Part shown: positions 35,419-42,540 of the stretch, one piece after another
How positions within the stretch are numbered: position 1 is the stretch's first letter
Layout: every line of letters starts with the position of its first letter
Source of the DNA: a virus
Virus record (IMG/VR): IMGVR_UViG_3300007960_000042
Coordinates: 1 to 46,608 of that record
Length of the DNA: 46,608 bases
Direction: 5' to 3' (one strand)
Program-made: the position numbers and the translations under genes
The notes under the pieces: model-generated
What the model was told of the DNA's origin: nothing
Seen by the model: the letters and a program-made list of their open reading frames with translations, nothing else
Databases searched by the model: none

Positions 35419-36318
35419 ATGGCAAATGAATTTGACATCTTCAGTGTTAGCGTCAATGACCTAGACACTGGCGACAGAGAAAGATCCGGTGGATCTGACC
35501 TCTACACTCCAAAACCCGATCAGGGTCAAGACGGTACTTACCGTTCTCTAATTAGGTTCCTACCTAATATTAAAAATCCACGCAAACCTTTCGTTCGTAA
35601 ATTCGTCTATTGGTTGGAAGACCGTGACGGAAATGGTTTCTATGCTGACTCACCATCAACAGTTGGAGAAAAATGTCCAGTACAGGATATGTTCTTTAAA
35701 CTTCGTAACAGTGAATCTGCTGTAGATAAAAAGATGTCCGAAAGTCTAAAGCGTAGAGAAGTATTCTATGCATTGGTTCAAATCGTTAAGGATCCACAAA
35801 ATCGTGATCTTGAAGGTCAAGTCAAAGTATTCAAATTTGGATATAAGATTAAGGCTAAGATTGATGAAGAATTGAATCCACAATTCGATGAACCAACTCA
35901 AGTATTTGATCCGTTTGAAGGTAAGAACTTTGAATTGGTAATTTCAAAGAAAGGTGGTTATCCTAACTATGATTCTTGTAAATTCCAAGGTTCTCGTTCT
36001 GCAATGGCAATCAATGGAGAAAATGTAACCGATTCTGATGAAGGTCGTAAGGCAATCCTTGAATTCTTAAAAGATGCCCCTGATCTTGGTAATTTTGATT
36101 ACAAATCATGGAACGATGAAACTCGTAACAAGGTAATGAACATCCTTTCTCAATATAGCTCGCCGGGAGCTTCTATTGAAACTGTTATGCGTAAGTCTGA
36201 ACCTACACCTGCACCTAAGAAAGTTGAAAAAGCTGCTGAGGCAGTAGCTGAAGAAACCACTGAAGCTGCCCCTGGCGGAGATGACTTTGATGATTTCATT
36301 AACGGATTAGATCTCTAA
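35419..36318 (+). CDS. 32: Single-stranded DNA-binding protein gp32
   Basis: 299 residues (T4: 301). Matches gp32: basic/polar N-terminal arm, core with YRSLIRFLPNIKNPRKPFVR, KFVYWLEDRDGNGFYADSPS, CPVQDMFFKLRN and REVFYALVQIVKDPQNRDLE followed by GQVKVFKFGYKIKAKI, then an Ala/Pro/Glu linker and the acidic tail DDFDDFINGL that contacts replication proteins. T4's zinc site (His-Cys-Cys-Cys) is not preserved: only the Cys of CPV remains, so zinc is probably not bound. Codon use differs from neighbours: 10 of 15 Arg are CGT and one CGC, while flanking genes favour AGA, as expected for very high expression. Preceded by a long leader. Confidence 0.88.
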   Translation: MANEFDIFSVSVNDLDTGDRERSGGSDLYTPKPDQGQDGTYRSLIRFLPNIKNPRKPFVRKFVYWLEDRDGNGFYADSPSTVGEKCPVQDMFFKLRNSESAVDKKMSESLKRREVFYALVQIVKDPQNRDLEGQVKVFKFGYKIKAKIDEELNPQFDEPTQVFDPFEGKNFELVISKKGGYPNYDSCKFQGSRSAMAINGENVTDSDEGRKAILEFLKDAPDLGNFDYKSWNDETRNKVMNILSQYSSPGASIETVMRKSEPTPAPKKVEKAAEAVAEETTEAAPGGDDFDDFINGLDL

Positions 36319-36322
36319 TCTT

Positions 36323-37393
36323 ATGGCAACAGAAGTTAATATTTCTTCTGAGATGAAGACTCGGATTATCGATAAGGTAGTCCGAGTCCTTCATCATAGC
36401 CATTCTCATCCTGAAAAAAGAAGGCCTTTAGAAAGTAGAGATAGGTTAAATTTTGCATGCCCGTATTGTGGAGATTCAACTTCTAACCCTCGAAAGAAAA
36501 GAGGTAATCTTTATTGGAATGATCTGTATATTCATTGTTACAACTGCTCTGCTCACGTTTCTTTGGATGTATTTTTAAAGGATCATAATTTAAACTTTGA
36601 AGGAGAAGATCGTGTTGAAGTATTAAATTACATCAAAGAAAATAAAAGAAACTTTTCGTTTGGTGAAAGCTTAGATTTTTATCTTTTTGATAAAGCAAAA
36701 GAATTGGCATTAACCTTTGATGAACTTGCGTTAGGATTTAACATCTATCCAATTAACTCTCTAACATATAGAGCTTATCCATATCTTAAGAGTAGATTAC
36801 TTCATCATAAGTCTGGTCATTTTGCATATGATCCTCGTCGAAAAGAATTATATGTTTTTAACCTTACGCCTGAAGGTAAGATACTTGGTTTTCAAACTAG
36901 GGATCTTGAAGGTAATGGTCCTAAATATAAAACATGGAACATACAAAGAATCTATGATAGATTAAAGAAGCCTCTTGAATTATCCGATGATGAAATTGAT
37001 AATCTTAATAAGATATCAATGTTATTTGGAATCTTAACTGCTGATTTTAGTAGAGACTTTACAATATTTGAAGGTCCAATTGATTCTATGTTTATGACCA
37101 ACTCCATCGGATTAACAGGCGTTAAAAAACAGATCGTTGAATTTAATGAAATTCCAACCGCTAGGTATTTCTTTGATAATGATATTGAAGGTAAAACACG
37201 AATGATTGAAAAACTTAAATCTGGGCAGTATGTATTTATGTGGGATAAGTTTTTAAAGGATTATTCAATACCTTCAAAAAAGGTAAAGGACTTAAATGAC
37301 TTAGTTAAATATGAGTATACTAATCGTACTGGGTGCCTTAAAGAGATAGATAGATATTTTACAAATAACCATTTAGACATTATCTTTATATGA
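36323..37393 (+). CDS. 61: DNA primase gp61-like (zinc finger plus Toprim)
   Basis: 356 residues (T4 gp61: 342). Zinc-binding CPYCGD (C46, C49) and HCYNC (C72, C75) lie in the N-terminal domain. The Toprim catalytic pattern is TIFEGPIDSMF (E250) and RYFFDNDIEG (D285, D287). These are the metal-binding residues for primer synthesis. In T4, gp61 works with helicase gp41, which is not in this window. It starts 4 bases after gene 32, and its end overlaps the next ATG (ATGA). Confidence 0.85.
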   Translation: MATEVNISSEMKTRIIDKVVRVLHHSHSHPEKRRPLESRDRLNFACPYCGDSTSNPRKKRGNLYWNDLYIHCYNCSAHVSLDVFLKDHNLNFEGEDRVEVLNYIKENKRNFSFGESLDFYLFDKAKELALTFDELALGFNIYPINSLTYRAYPYLKSRLLHHKSGHFAYDPRRKELYVFNLTPEGKILGFQTRDLEGNGPKYKTWNIQRIYDRLKKPLELSDDEIDNLNKISMLFGILTADFSRDFTIFEGPIDSMFMTNSIGLTGVKKQIVEFNEIPTARYFFDNDIEGKTRMIEKLKSGQYVFMWDKFLKDYSIPSKKVKDLNDLVKYEYTNRTGCLKEIDRYFTNNHLDIIFI

Positions 37394-37602
37394 TTAAGAA
37401 CTTTGTAAATTTCATAAATGAACAATTTGATGATTTCTATGATGACTTTGAAACCAGTCAAAAAAAGATTAAGCTGTTTACAAAGTTTACAAAGAGTGAT
37501 CTAGATCATAAAGAAAAAGGTATTAAAATTGATACGCCTAAAAAAAGGTTTCAACCTAAAATAAGGGTTATGTCTAAACAATCTGATAAAGGAATATTCT
37601 AA
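37390..37602 (+). CDS. Small basic protein with targeting-like N-terminus, unknown
   Basis: 70 residues. The start IKNFVNFINEQFDDF contains F..FINE, a candidate [I/L]xE protease site within a motif shared with other genes of this region. The rest is Lys-rich (QKKIKLFTKFTKSDLDHKEK), so the mature part would be basic, like packaged internal proteins. Its ATG overlaps the primase stop and its last base is shared with the next ATG, so it is co-translated in the replication block. Alternatively a small replication accessory. Function unknown. Confidence 0.45.
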   Translation: MIKNFVNFINEQFDDFYDDFETSQKKIKLFTKFTKSDLDHKEKGIKIDTPKKRFQPKIRVMSKQSDKGIF

Positions 37603-38051
37603 TGGCATTTGATGATACGCAAATAAAACAGGCTAATGAAGAATTAGAAACTAGATTAGCCACCGATCGTATAGATTGGAAAAATAAAATCAATGACCTT
37701 GTTCATAAGATTAAGAATATGAATGATCTAGCTGAATGTCAGGTTAATATGTTATCTTATCGGCAAATCCTTTTGGATAAAGTTACTGATTTTAAGACCA
37801 TGATATATAAAAGGAACGCCACGTGGGAAAGGTATTACCGCCAACAATATCGAGAGTATACTCTTAACTATGACGTTAAACTAACAAGTGGAGAAAAACA
37901 TCAATTCATTAAGGCAGACTTATCTGCATTAAGAACACAAATAGATATGCTTCAGTCACATGTTGATTATTACTATGAATGTATTAAGACATTAGATAAT
38001 ATGGCATTTGCTATTCGTAACCGTATAAGATTAGATGACCAACAACAATAA
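37602..38051 (+). CDS. UvsY-like recombination mediator
   Basis: 149 residues (T4 UvsY: 137), entirely helical and charged: KNMNDLAECQVNMLSYRQIL, then NATWERYYRQQYREYTLNYD, LTSGEKHQFIKADLSALRTQ and TLDNMAFAIRNRIRL. The central K-rich segment with a GEK..FI.AD step, followed by a helix and the ending M.FAI.NRI, fits distant UvsY proteins that load recombinase UvsX on gp32-coated DNA. The gene sits directly upstream of uvsW with a one-base overlap; in T4 uvsY and uvsW are also neighbours. UvsX itself is not in the window. Confidence 0.6.
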   Translation: MAFDDTQIKQANEELETRLATDRIDWKNKINDLVHKIKNMNDLAECQVNMLSYRQILLDKVTDFKTMIYKRNATWERYYRQQYREYTLNYDVKLTSGEKHQFIKADLSALRTQIDMLQSHVDYYYECIKTLDNMAFAIRNRIRLDDQQQ

Positions 38052-39553
38052 TGGAACTTTCGCTCTCTGATAATAAAAAGTTTTTAGTTATTGATTCATG
38101 TACCGAACTGGAATATGAACAGCTAAAAAGTAGCTTAACTAAAAAGATTGAAGGATGGAGATTCCACCCTTTAGTTAAAAAGAGAGTGTGGGATGGAAAT
38201 ATTTCCTTCATTAAAAGAAATAAAATTCCAGCAGGTCTTTGGAAGGAAGTAATAGACATCTGTAAGGAATATGATTTAAAGTATAGCCTAAATGGAATTA
38301 CCGAGATATTTGATACCGGAATTAAGGAATCAGATTTCTTAGAATGGGTTGATGATTTCTTTGCAGATTCTGATATTAAACCAAGGGACTATCAAGTTGA
38401 TGCGGCATTTAAGATTTTAAGATACCGCCGCTGTCTTGCTGAATTAGCAACATCTGCAGGTAAAACTCTAATCTCTTTTATGGTTGTTGCATATATGATG
38501 GAACAGTTAGGTATTAAAAAGATCTTAATGATTGTACCTAATGTTAGTTTGGTTGTGCAGGCAACTGGAGATTTTGAACAATACAATAAAAGTAGGGTTC
38601 CTATTAGGATCCAACAGATATATGCTGGTGTTAAGATACGAAAAAGCTCTAACATTGTTATTGGTACTTATCAATCTTTAACTAAAAAGGATGAAGAATA
38701 TTTTCAACAATTTGATGCTGTCTTTGTAGATGAAACCCATAAAGCAAAAGCTAATTCAATTCAAAAGATTATGGATATGTGTTGGCATTGTGATTACCGG
38801 TTTGGTCTTAGCGGTACTATTCCTAAAAGAGGTACTGTAAATAGATTAAGTCTTATGTCGGCAATGGGACCTCTTGTTACTCAGGTTAAGGCTAATTATT
38901 TACAGGATGAAGGTCATATTGCAAAATGTAAAGTTTTACAGATACACATGGATTATGCAACCAATGAACAAAAAGAAGCATTCTCTAGTTTATCAAAAAA
39001 TCCTTATGACCGCCAAAAATTGTTTAGCTTAGAACAAAACTTTATTAATCAAAGTGATAAGAGATTAGATTTTGTATGTAATGTAATTAAAAAATCAACC
39101 TCAAACTCTTTGGTTCTATTTCATAAAATTGCATACGGTGAAAGGCTATATCAAAAATTAAGAGAAATTACAGATAAGAAAATTTATTATGTAGATGGTT
39201 CTGTTAATGCTGATATTAGAGAAGAGTTTAAAAAGAGAATGGAAAAGAATGATGATGTTATAATTGTAGCATCATACGGTACATTCTCCACTGGTATTTC
39301 AATTAAAAACATTCATAATATCTTTTTTACCGAATCATTTAAGTCCGAGGTAATTATAAGACAGTCAATTGGCCGTGGTTTAAGAAAACATGCATCAAAA
39401 GATACTGTAAAGATTTATGACTTTATTGATGATTTTAGATATAAAACAGACGATCATGATTGGTTAAACTATATTTACCGTCATGGTATGTCCAGACGAA
39501 ACATATACAAGGAAGAGAAATTTCCATTTACGGTTCAAAATATTAGATTCTAA
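38051..39553 (+). CDS. uvsW: UvsW-like superfamily 2 helicase
   Basis: 500 residues (T4 UvsW: 503). Motifs: N-terminal DNA-binding part with WRFHPLVKKRVWDGNISFI (about 36-54), Q-motif-like PRDYQVDA (111-118), Walker A ATSAGKT (133-139), Walker B DETH (227-230), motif III LSGTIP (253-258) and motif VI RQSIGRGLRK (437-446). UvsW unwinds branched DNA and R-loops, regresses forks and shuts down origin transcription late in infection. It is the last gene of the replication/recombination block; the following 62 bases hold a promoter-like box for the next gene. Confidence 0.9.
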   Translation: MELSLSDNKKFLVIDSCTELEYEQLKSSLTKKIEGWRFHPLVKKRVWDGNISFIKRNKIPAGLWKEVIDICKEYDLKYSLNGITEIFDTGIKESDFLEWVDDFFADSDIKPRDYQVDAAFKILRYRRCLAELATSAGKTLISFMVVAYMMEQLGIKKILMIVPNVSLVVQATGDFEQYNKSRVPIRIQQIYAGVKIRKSSNIVIGTYQSLTKKDEEYFQQFDAVFVDETHKAKANSIQKIMDMCWHCDYRFGLSGTIPKRGTVNRLSLMSAMGPLVTQVKANYLQDEGHIAKCKVLQIHMDYATNEQKEAFSSLSKNPYDRQKLFSLEQNFINQSDKRLDFVCNVIKKSTSNSLVLFHKIAYGERLYQKLREITDKKIYYVDGSVNADIREEFKKRMEKNDDVIIVASYGTFSTGISIKNIHNIFFTESFKSEVIIRQSIGRGLRKHASKDTVKIYDFIDDFRYKTDDHDWLNYIYRHGMSRRNIYKEEKFPFTVQNIRF

Positions 39554-39579
39554 TATGTAATATCTTTCTTGATGTACAT

Positions 39580-39590
39580 GGATATATAAA
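39580..39590 (+). promoter_or_regulatory. Promoter-like box GGATATATAAA before the acidic protein gene
   Basis: GGATATATAAA, preceded by TACAT (39575-39579), 25 bases before the ATG at 39616. The longer string TACATG[G/A]ATATATAAAA is shared with the box at 42509, which makes chance less likely. Confidence 0.5.
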
Positions 39591-39615
39591 AAAAGAACAA
39601 AAAAAGAAATTTATA

Positions 39616-40908
39616 ATGAAGCCTATCAAAAAGTTTTCAACGATTTCAACTGGTGCTACAAAAAGTGCCGACTCTATTTTGGAATCTGCAAGCCTTAGCC
39701 CAGAAGCATTAGCTGAACTCGTTCAGAAATTGGGTTACAATAACATTGAAGAAGTTAAAAAAGAAAAAGCTCTTCTTTCAAAATTAGAAGCCCTTCTTAA
39801 GGAATTTGCCCCTAAAGATGATGTTAGCGAAGATGACGCTGAAGATATCGAAGATGAGGTATTAAAAATGGGAGAACCTAAATCATTGGAAGATGAGGAA
39901 GGTGCAAAAGAAGAAGATAAAGAAGCTGGAGCTCCCGGTGAAGTTGCTGAAGAAGATGAGGAAGCTTCTGAAATTGAAAAAGAAGTCGAAGACGACGAAG
40001 ACGACGAAGACGACGATGAGTCTGATAGAATAGAAAAGGACACTGTAGAAATGGGTGAGCCTGAAGAAAAGGAAGAAGAAGAAGGTGAAGAGGTTGTTAC
40101 CGATGATCAACCTATTACTGATGAAGTACCTGAAGAAGGCGACGATGAAGAATCTGGCGAAGAGATTGAAAAAGAAGAAGAATCAGAAGAAAAGCCTGTT
40201 GCCAAAAGAAGGATCATGACCTTTGAAGATTTCTGTACCGAAAAGGAAGTTACGGTTAATAAGAATGTTAGTTACCGTGATGATGAAGAAGAAGAAGATT
40301 ATGCTGTACCTGTAGCTGATTCTGAAGAAGTTGAAGTTGAAGCTGATGAAGAAATTGAGGAAGAGGTAAAAACAACTTCATCTATTAAATCTTTCTCTAC
40401 ATTTGTATCTGAAGCATATTTATCTGAAGAAGCTGATAATGGTCCTGAGTTAACTGAAGAAACTCCTGATGAAAATGGTATTGCTATTAAGATTGCAAAA
40501 GGTGACGGTCCTGAAACTGCCGCTGGTATTGCAGGTGATATTATGAATATGGGTAAGGTAAAGAAGGAAGATGAAAAGGACGGAGAAGCATTGGTTACTA
40601 AAGATCAACCAATTACTAAAGTTCCTGAAACTTCAAAGGACGAACCTAATGTTCAAGGTACTGTTGTTGTAAAAGAGGAAGAAGAAGTTGAAGCCGAAGA
40701 GGAAGAAACTGTTGAAGAAGCTAAAGTATCAGAAAAAGAAATTAAGTCCGATGCTGAATTTGAAGAATATGCAACCGAAATTCTGAAAAATGCACATGGC
40801 GACAAATTTGATGAAGCTAAAGCAAAAGAAGTTATTGACGGTTTAAAATCTAAATATAGCGGAGATTATGGCGCTATGGTTGGGGCATTACAATCTTCAA
40901 TGGGATAA
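39616..40908 (+). CDS. Highly acidic repeat protein with internal targeting-like motifs (head core/scaffold candidate)
   Basis: 430 residues, mostly Glu/Asp with Lys. A VVTDDQPIT block (160-168) is repeated as LVTKDQPIT (326-334), each preceded by an (N/E)MG...E-rich segment. Two internal motifs resemble capsid-targeting sequences: IMTFEDFCTEKE (about 200-211) and IKSFSTFVSEAYLSEE (about 257-272); the start (MKPIKKFSTIS) is a weaker version. [LI]xE sites are frequent. Acidic, Lys-containing helical proteins form the T4 prohead core (gp67, gp68) and are degraded or packaged. This is my inference here; a DNA-mimic or general acidic accessory protein is another option. A 9-bp tandem repeat lies at 39988. 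Confidence 0.45.
   Translation: MKPIKKFSTISTGATKSADSILESASLSPEALAELVQKLGYNNIEEVKKEKALLSKLEALLKEFAPKDDVSEDDAEDIEDEVLKMGEPKSLEDEEGAKEEDKEAGAPGEVAEEDEEASEIEKEVEDDEDDEDDDESDRIEKDTVEMGEPEEKEEEEGEEVVTDDQPITDEVPEEGDDEESGEEIEKEEESEEKPVAKRRIMTFEDFCTEKEVTVNKNVSYRDDEEEEDYAVPVADSEEVEVEADEEIEEEVKTTSSIKSFSTFVSEAYLSEEADNGPELTEETPDENGIAIKIAKGDGPETAAGIAGDIMNMGKVKKEDEKDGEALVTKDQPITKVPETSKDEPNVQGTVVVKEEEEVEAEEEETVEEAKVSEKEIKSDAEFEEYATEILKNAHGDKFDEAKAKEVIDGLKSKYSGDYGAMVGALQSSMG
39988..40014 (+). repeat. Three copies of GAAGACGAC (Glu-Asp-Asp)
   Basis: Perfect 9-bp tandem repeat in frame in the acidic protein gene, using GAC codons where the surroundings mostly use GAT, a sign of recent local duplication. Confidence 0.85.
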
Positions 40909-40919
40909 TAAATTTATTA
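40906..40919 (+). repeat. 14-bp perfect palindrome at a gene junction
   Basis: TAATAAATTTATTA includes the stop codon of the acidic gene and ends one base before the ATG at 40921. It lacks a loop, so a protein-binding site is more plausible than a hairpin; chance is possible in AT-rich sequence. Confidence 0.4.
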
Positions 40920-40920
40920 C

Positions 40921-42192
40921 ATGAAATACGTAAAGTTATTTGAGCAATGGCTGGCAGATAAAAGCCAGCCATTTCTTTTTGAAGGTGGCGCTGCAGGTCA
41001 TATGAGCCACCCATACGATGATAAGGGATTAACCTTTGGGGATTTTAAAAGTATCATTGATGCAGGTCTTCGTGGTGAACTAAACTTTGAAGAGGATCCT
41101 ATTGAAAAGACCGATGGGCAAAACTTATTTGTTACTATTAAAGATGGTAAAGTTATGTTTGCTAGAAACACTGGTGATACAAAGGATCCGATGAGCCTTG
41201 ACCAGTTCGTGTCAAAATTTGAAGCCCATGAAGTTCCTATGGTAAGGGATACTTTTGTTTTTGCTGCTAAGGATCTTGCTAGCCTTTTAGTTAAATTACC
41301 TGCAGCGAAACAAGAAGAAATCTTTGGTAATGGTAAAAACTTCATGAACATGGAGCTTATCTATTCTAAAAATCCTAATGTTATTAATTATGATACTGAT
41401 GTTATCCAATTTCATAACATTACACAAACAGATGGTGATGGTAATATTTTAGGAACTGACAGCAGACCTGCTAAAGAGATACCACAAATCTTAGCCACAG
41501 TAAAAGCTAACATTGGTAAAACTTTTAAGATCATTCCACCTAGAGTACTTCAATTAAGACAAGATCTTGATTTTAGTGCTAATAAGAAAAGGTTTGAAGA
41601 TAAGGTTATTGCTTTACAAAAACGTTACGGATTAAATGATGGAGATGAGGTTGCTAGATATCATGAAATGTGGTGGAGAGAATTAATTGATGCAGACTTT
41701 CCTAATCTATCACAAGATGTTAAAGAAGGTCTTTTAAGAAGATGGGCATATGATGATAAGAAATCATTAAACATGAGATCTCTTGAAAAGCAAATCGGTA
41801 AAGATGAAGCGGCATTAGTTAAGAAGTATGATAAGGAAGATGTTAAGAAAAAGTATAAAGAAAACATTCAACCGTTTGAAGACTTATTCTTAGAGCTCGG
41901 TGCAACAATTATTAAGAATGCAAGTAATTTTGTTGCAGCTAATCCATCTGATGAAGCACAGAGACTAAGAGCATACCTTGATGCAGAAACCACTAAGATT
42001 AGAAAGGGTGGCGGTGTTGATCAAATTAAAAGAGTAGAAGATCAATTGGCTAAACTCGATAGAATTGGCGGCCTTGATTCAATTTATCCAAGTGAAGGTA
42101 TAGTTTTTAGATATAATGGAAAGTTATATAAACTAACTGGCGCATTTGCTCCACTTAATCAATTATTAGGAATTATAAAATACGGCAGATAA
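40921..42192 (+). CDS. Ligase-fold covalent nucleotidyltransferase (RNA/DNA ligase-like)
   Basis: 423 residues. Motif I is EKTDGQN with the presumed AMP-accepting Lys63 and DG at 65-66. A motif III-like MNMELIY has E145; motif IV is EGIVFR (392-397) and motif V YKLTG (403-407). This is the covalent nucleotidyltransferase set of RNA/DNA ligases and capping enzymes, but motifs III and IV are separated by a long helical insert (about 215-385). The N-terminus (MKYVKLFEQWLADKSQPFLF, then EGGAAGHMSHPYDD) contains an LFE|GG [LI]xE-type site. No OB domain follows. Substrate unknown: RNA repair or sealing is the conservative guess. Stop overlaps the next ATG. Confidence 0.65.
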   Translation: MKYVKLFEQWLADKSQPFLFEGGAAGHMSHPYDDKGLTFGDFKSIIDAGLRGELNFEEDPIEKTDGQNLFVTIKDGKVMFARNTGDTKDPMSLDQFVSKFEAHEVPMVRDTFVFAAKDLASLLVKLPAAKQEEIFGNGKNFMNMELIYSKNPNVINYDTDVIQFHNITQTDGDGNILGTDSRPAKEIPQILATVKANIGKTFKIIPPRVLQLRQDLDFSANKKRFEDKVIALQKRYGLNDGDEVARYHEMWWRELIDADFPNLSQDVKEGLLRRWAYDDKKSLNMRSLEKQIGKDEAALVKKYDKEDVKKKYKENIQPFEDLFLELGATIIKNASNFVAANPSDEAQRLRAYLDAETTKIRKGGGVDQIKRVEDQLAKLDRIGGLDSIYPSEGIVFRYNGKLYKLTGAFAPLNQLLGIIKYGR

Positions 42193-42395
42193 TGAAACAC
42201 CTTAAGGATGCTGGTATGGGATATTGGCAACATTGGTTACATGCAACTAAAATAGGATTATCTCTTATTATTCATGCATGGTTTCCTAATCTATTATCCG
42301 ACTATGCCAGTAACCAACTCTGTAAAAAGAAAGGGGTTGATGGCTGTTGGGATGAAGATGAATGGGATAACTGGTGGGGAGAGTATGGCATATAA
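42192..42395 (+). CDS. Small membrane-associated protein (DUF6356-like)
   Basis: 67 residues: KHLKDAGMGYWQHWLHATKI leads into a hydrophobic helix (IGLSLIIHAWFPNLLSDYAS, about 20-39), then a Cys/Trp/acidic tail (CWDEDEWDNWWGEYG). The pattern of a YWQH entry, an IHAWFP turn and an AS..L helix end recalls a small-protein family (DUF6356) found in phages and bacteria, of unknown function. Its ATG overlaps the previous stop. It is the last gene before a clear terminator. Confidence 0.5.
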   Translation: MKHLKDAGMGYWQHWLHATKIGLSLIIHAWFPNLLSDYASNQLCKKKGVDGCWDEDEWDNWWGEYGI

Positions 42396-42466
42396 AACCT
42401 ACATCTAATAGGTTATAATTTATTGTAAGTATATTCCATAATAGACTAATCTAATGATGTTAAAAG

Positions 42467-42490
42467 GCGAGTATTATACTCGCTTTTTTT
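42467..42490 (+). terminator. Rho-independent terminator
   Basis: Perfect 7-bp stem GCGAGTA/TACTCGC (42467-42473, 42477-42483) with a TTA loop, followed by seven T (42484-42490) and preceded by AAAA. It lies 71 bases after the small membrane-protein gene and just ahead of the promoter-like box for the next gene: a transcription-unit boundary, and the only convincing terminator in the window. Confidence 0.9.
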
Positions 42491-42508
42491 CTATACTATG
42501 TTTTACAT

Positions 42509-42519
42509 GAATATATAAA
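42509..42519 (+). promoter_or_regulatory. Promoter-like box GAATATATAAA after the terminator
   Basis: GAATATATAAA, preceded by TACAT (42504-42508), lies 19 bases after the terminator T-run and 21 bases before the ATG at 42541. The terminator-then-box order is the best contextual support that these boxes are promoters. Confidence 0.55.
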
Positions 42520-42540
42520 AGGTAATACAAAATATATGAA

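Noticed and set aside
39735-40043. Minus-strand Ser-rich open frame
   Set aside because: Poly-Ser arises from reading GAA/GAT/GAC repeats of the acidic gene backwards; no start context or neighbours.
42536-42540. ATG at 42536 as start of the ligase-like gene
   Set aside because: It reads ATG AAA TGA and stops at once; the ATG at 42541 opens the long frame.
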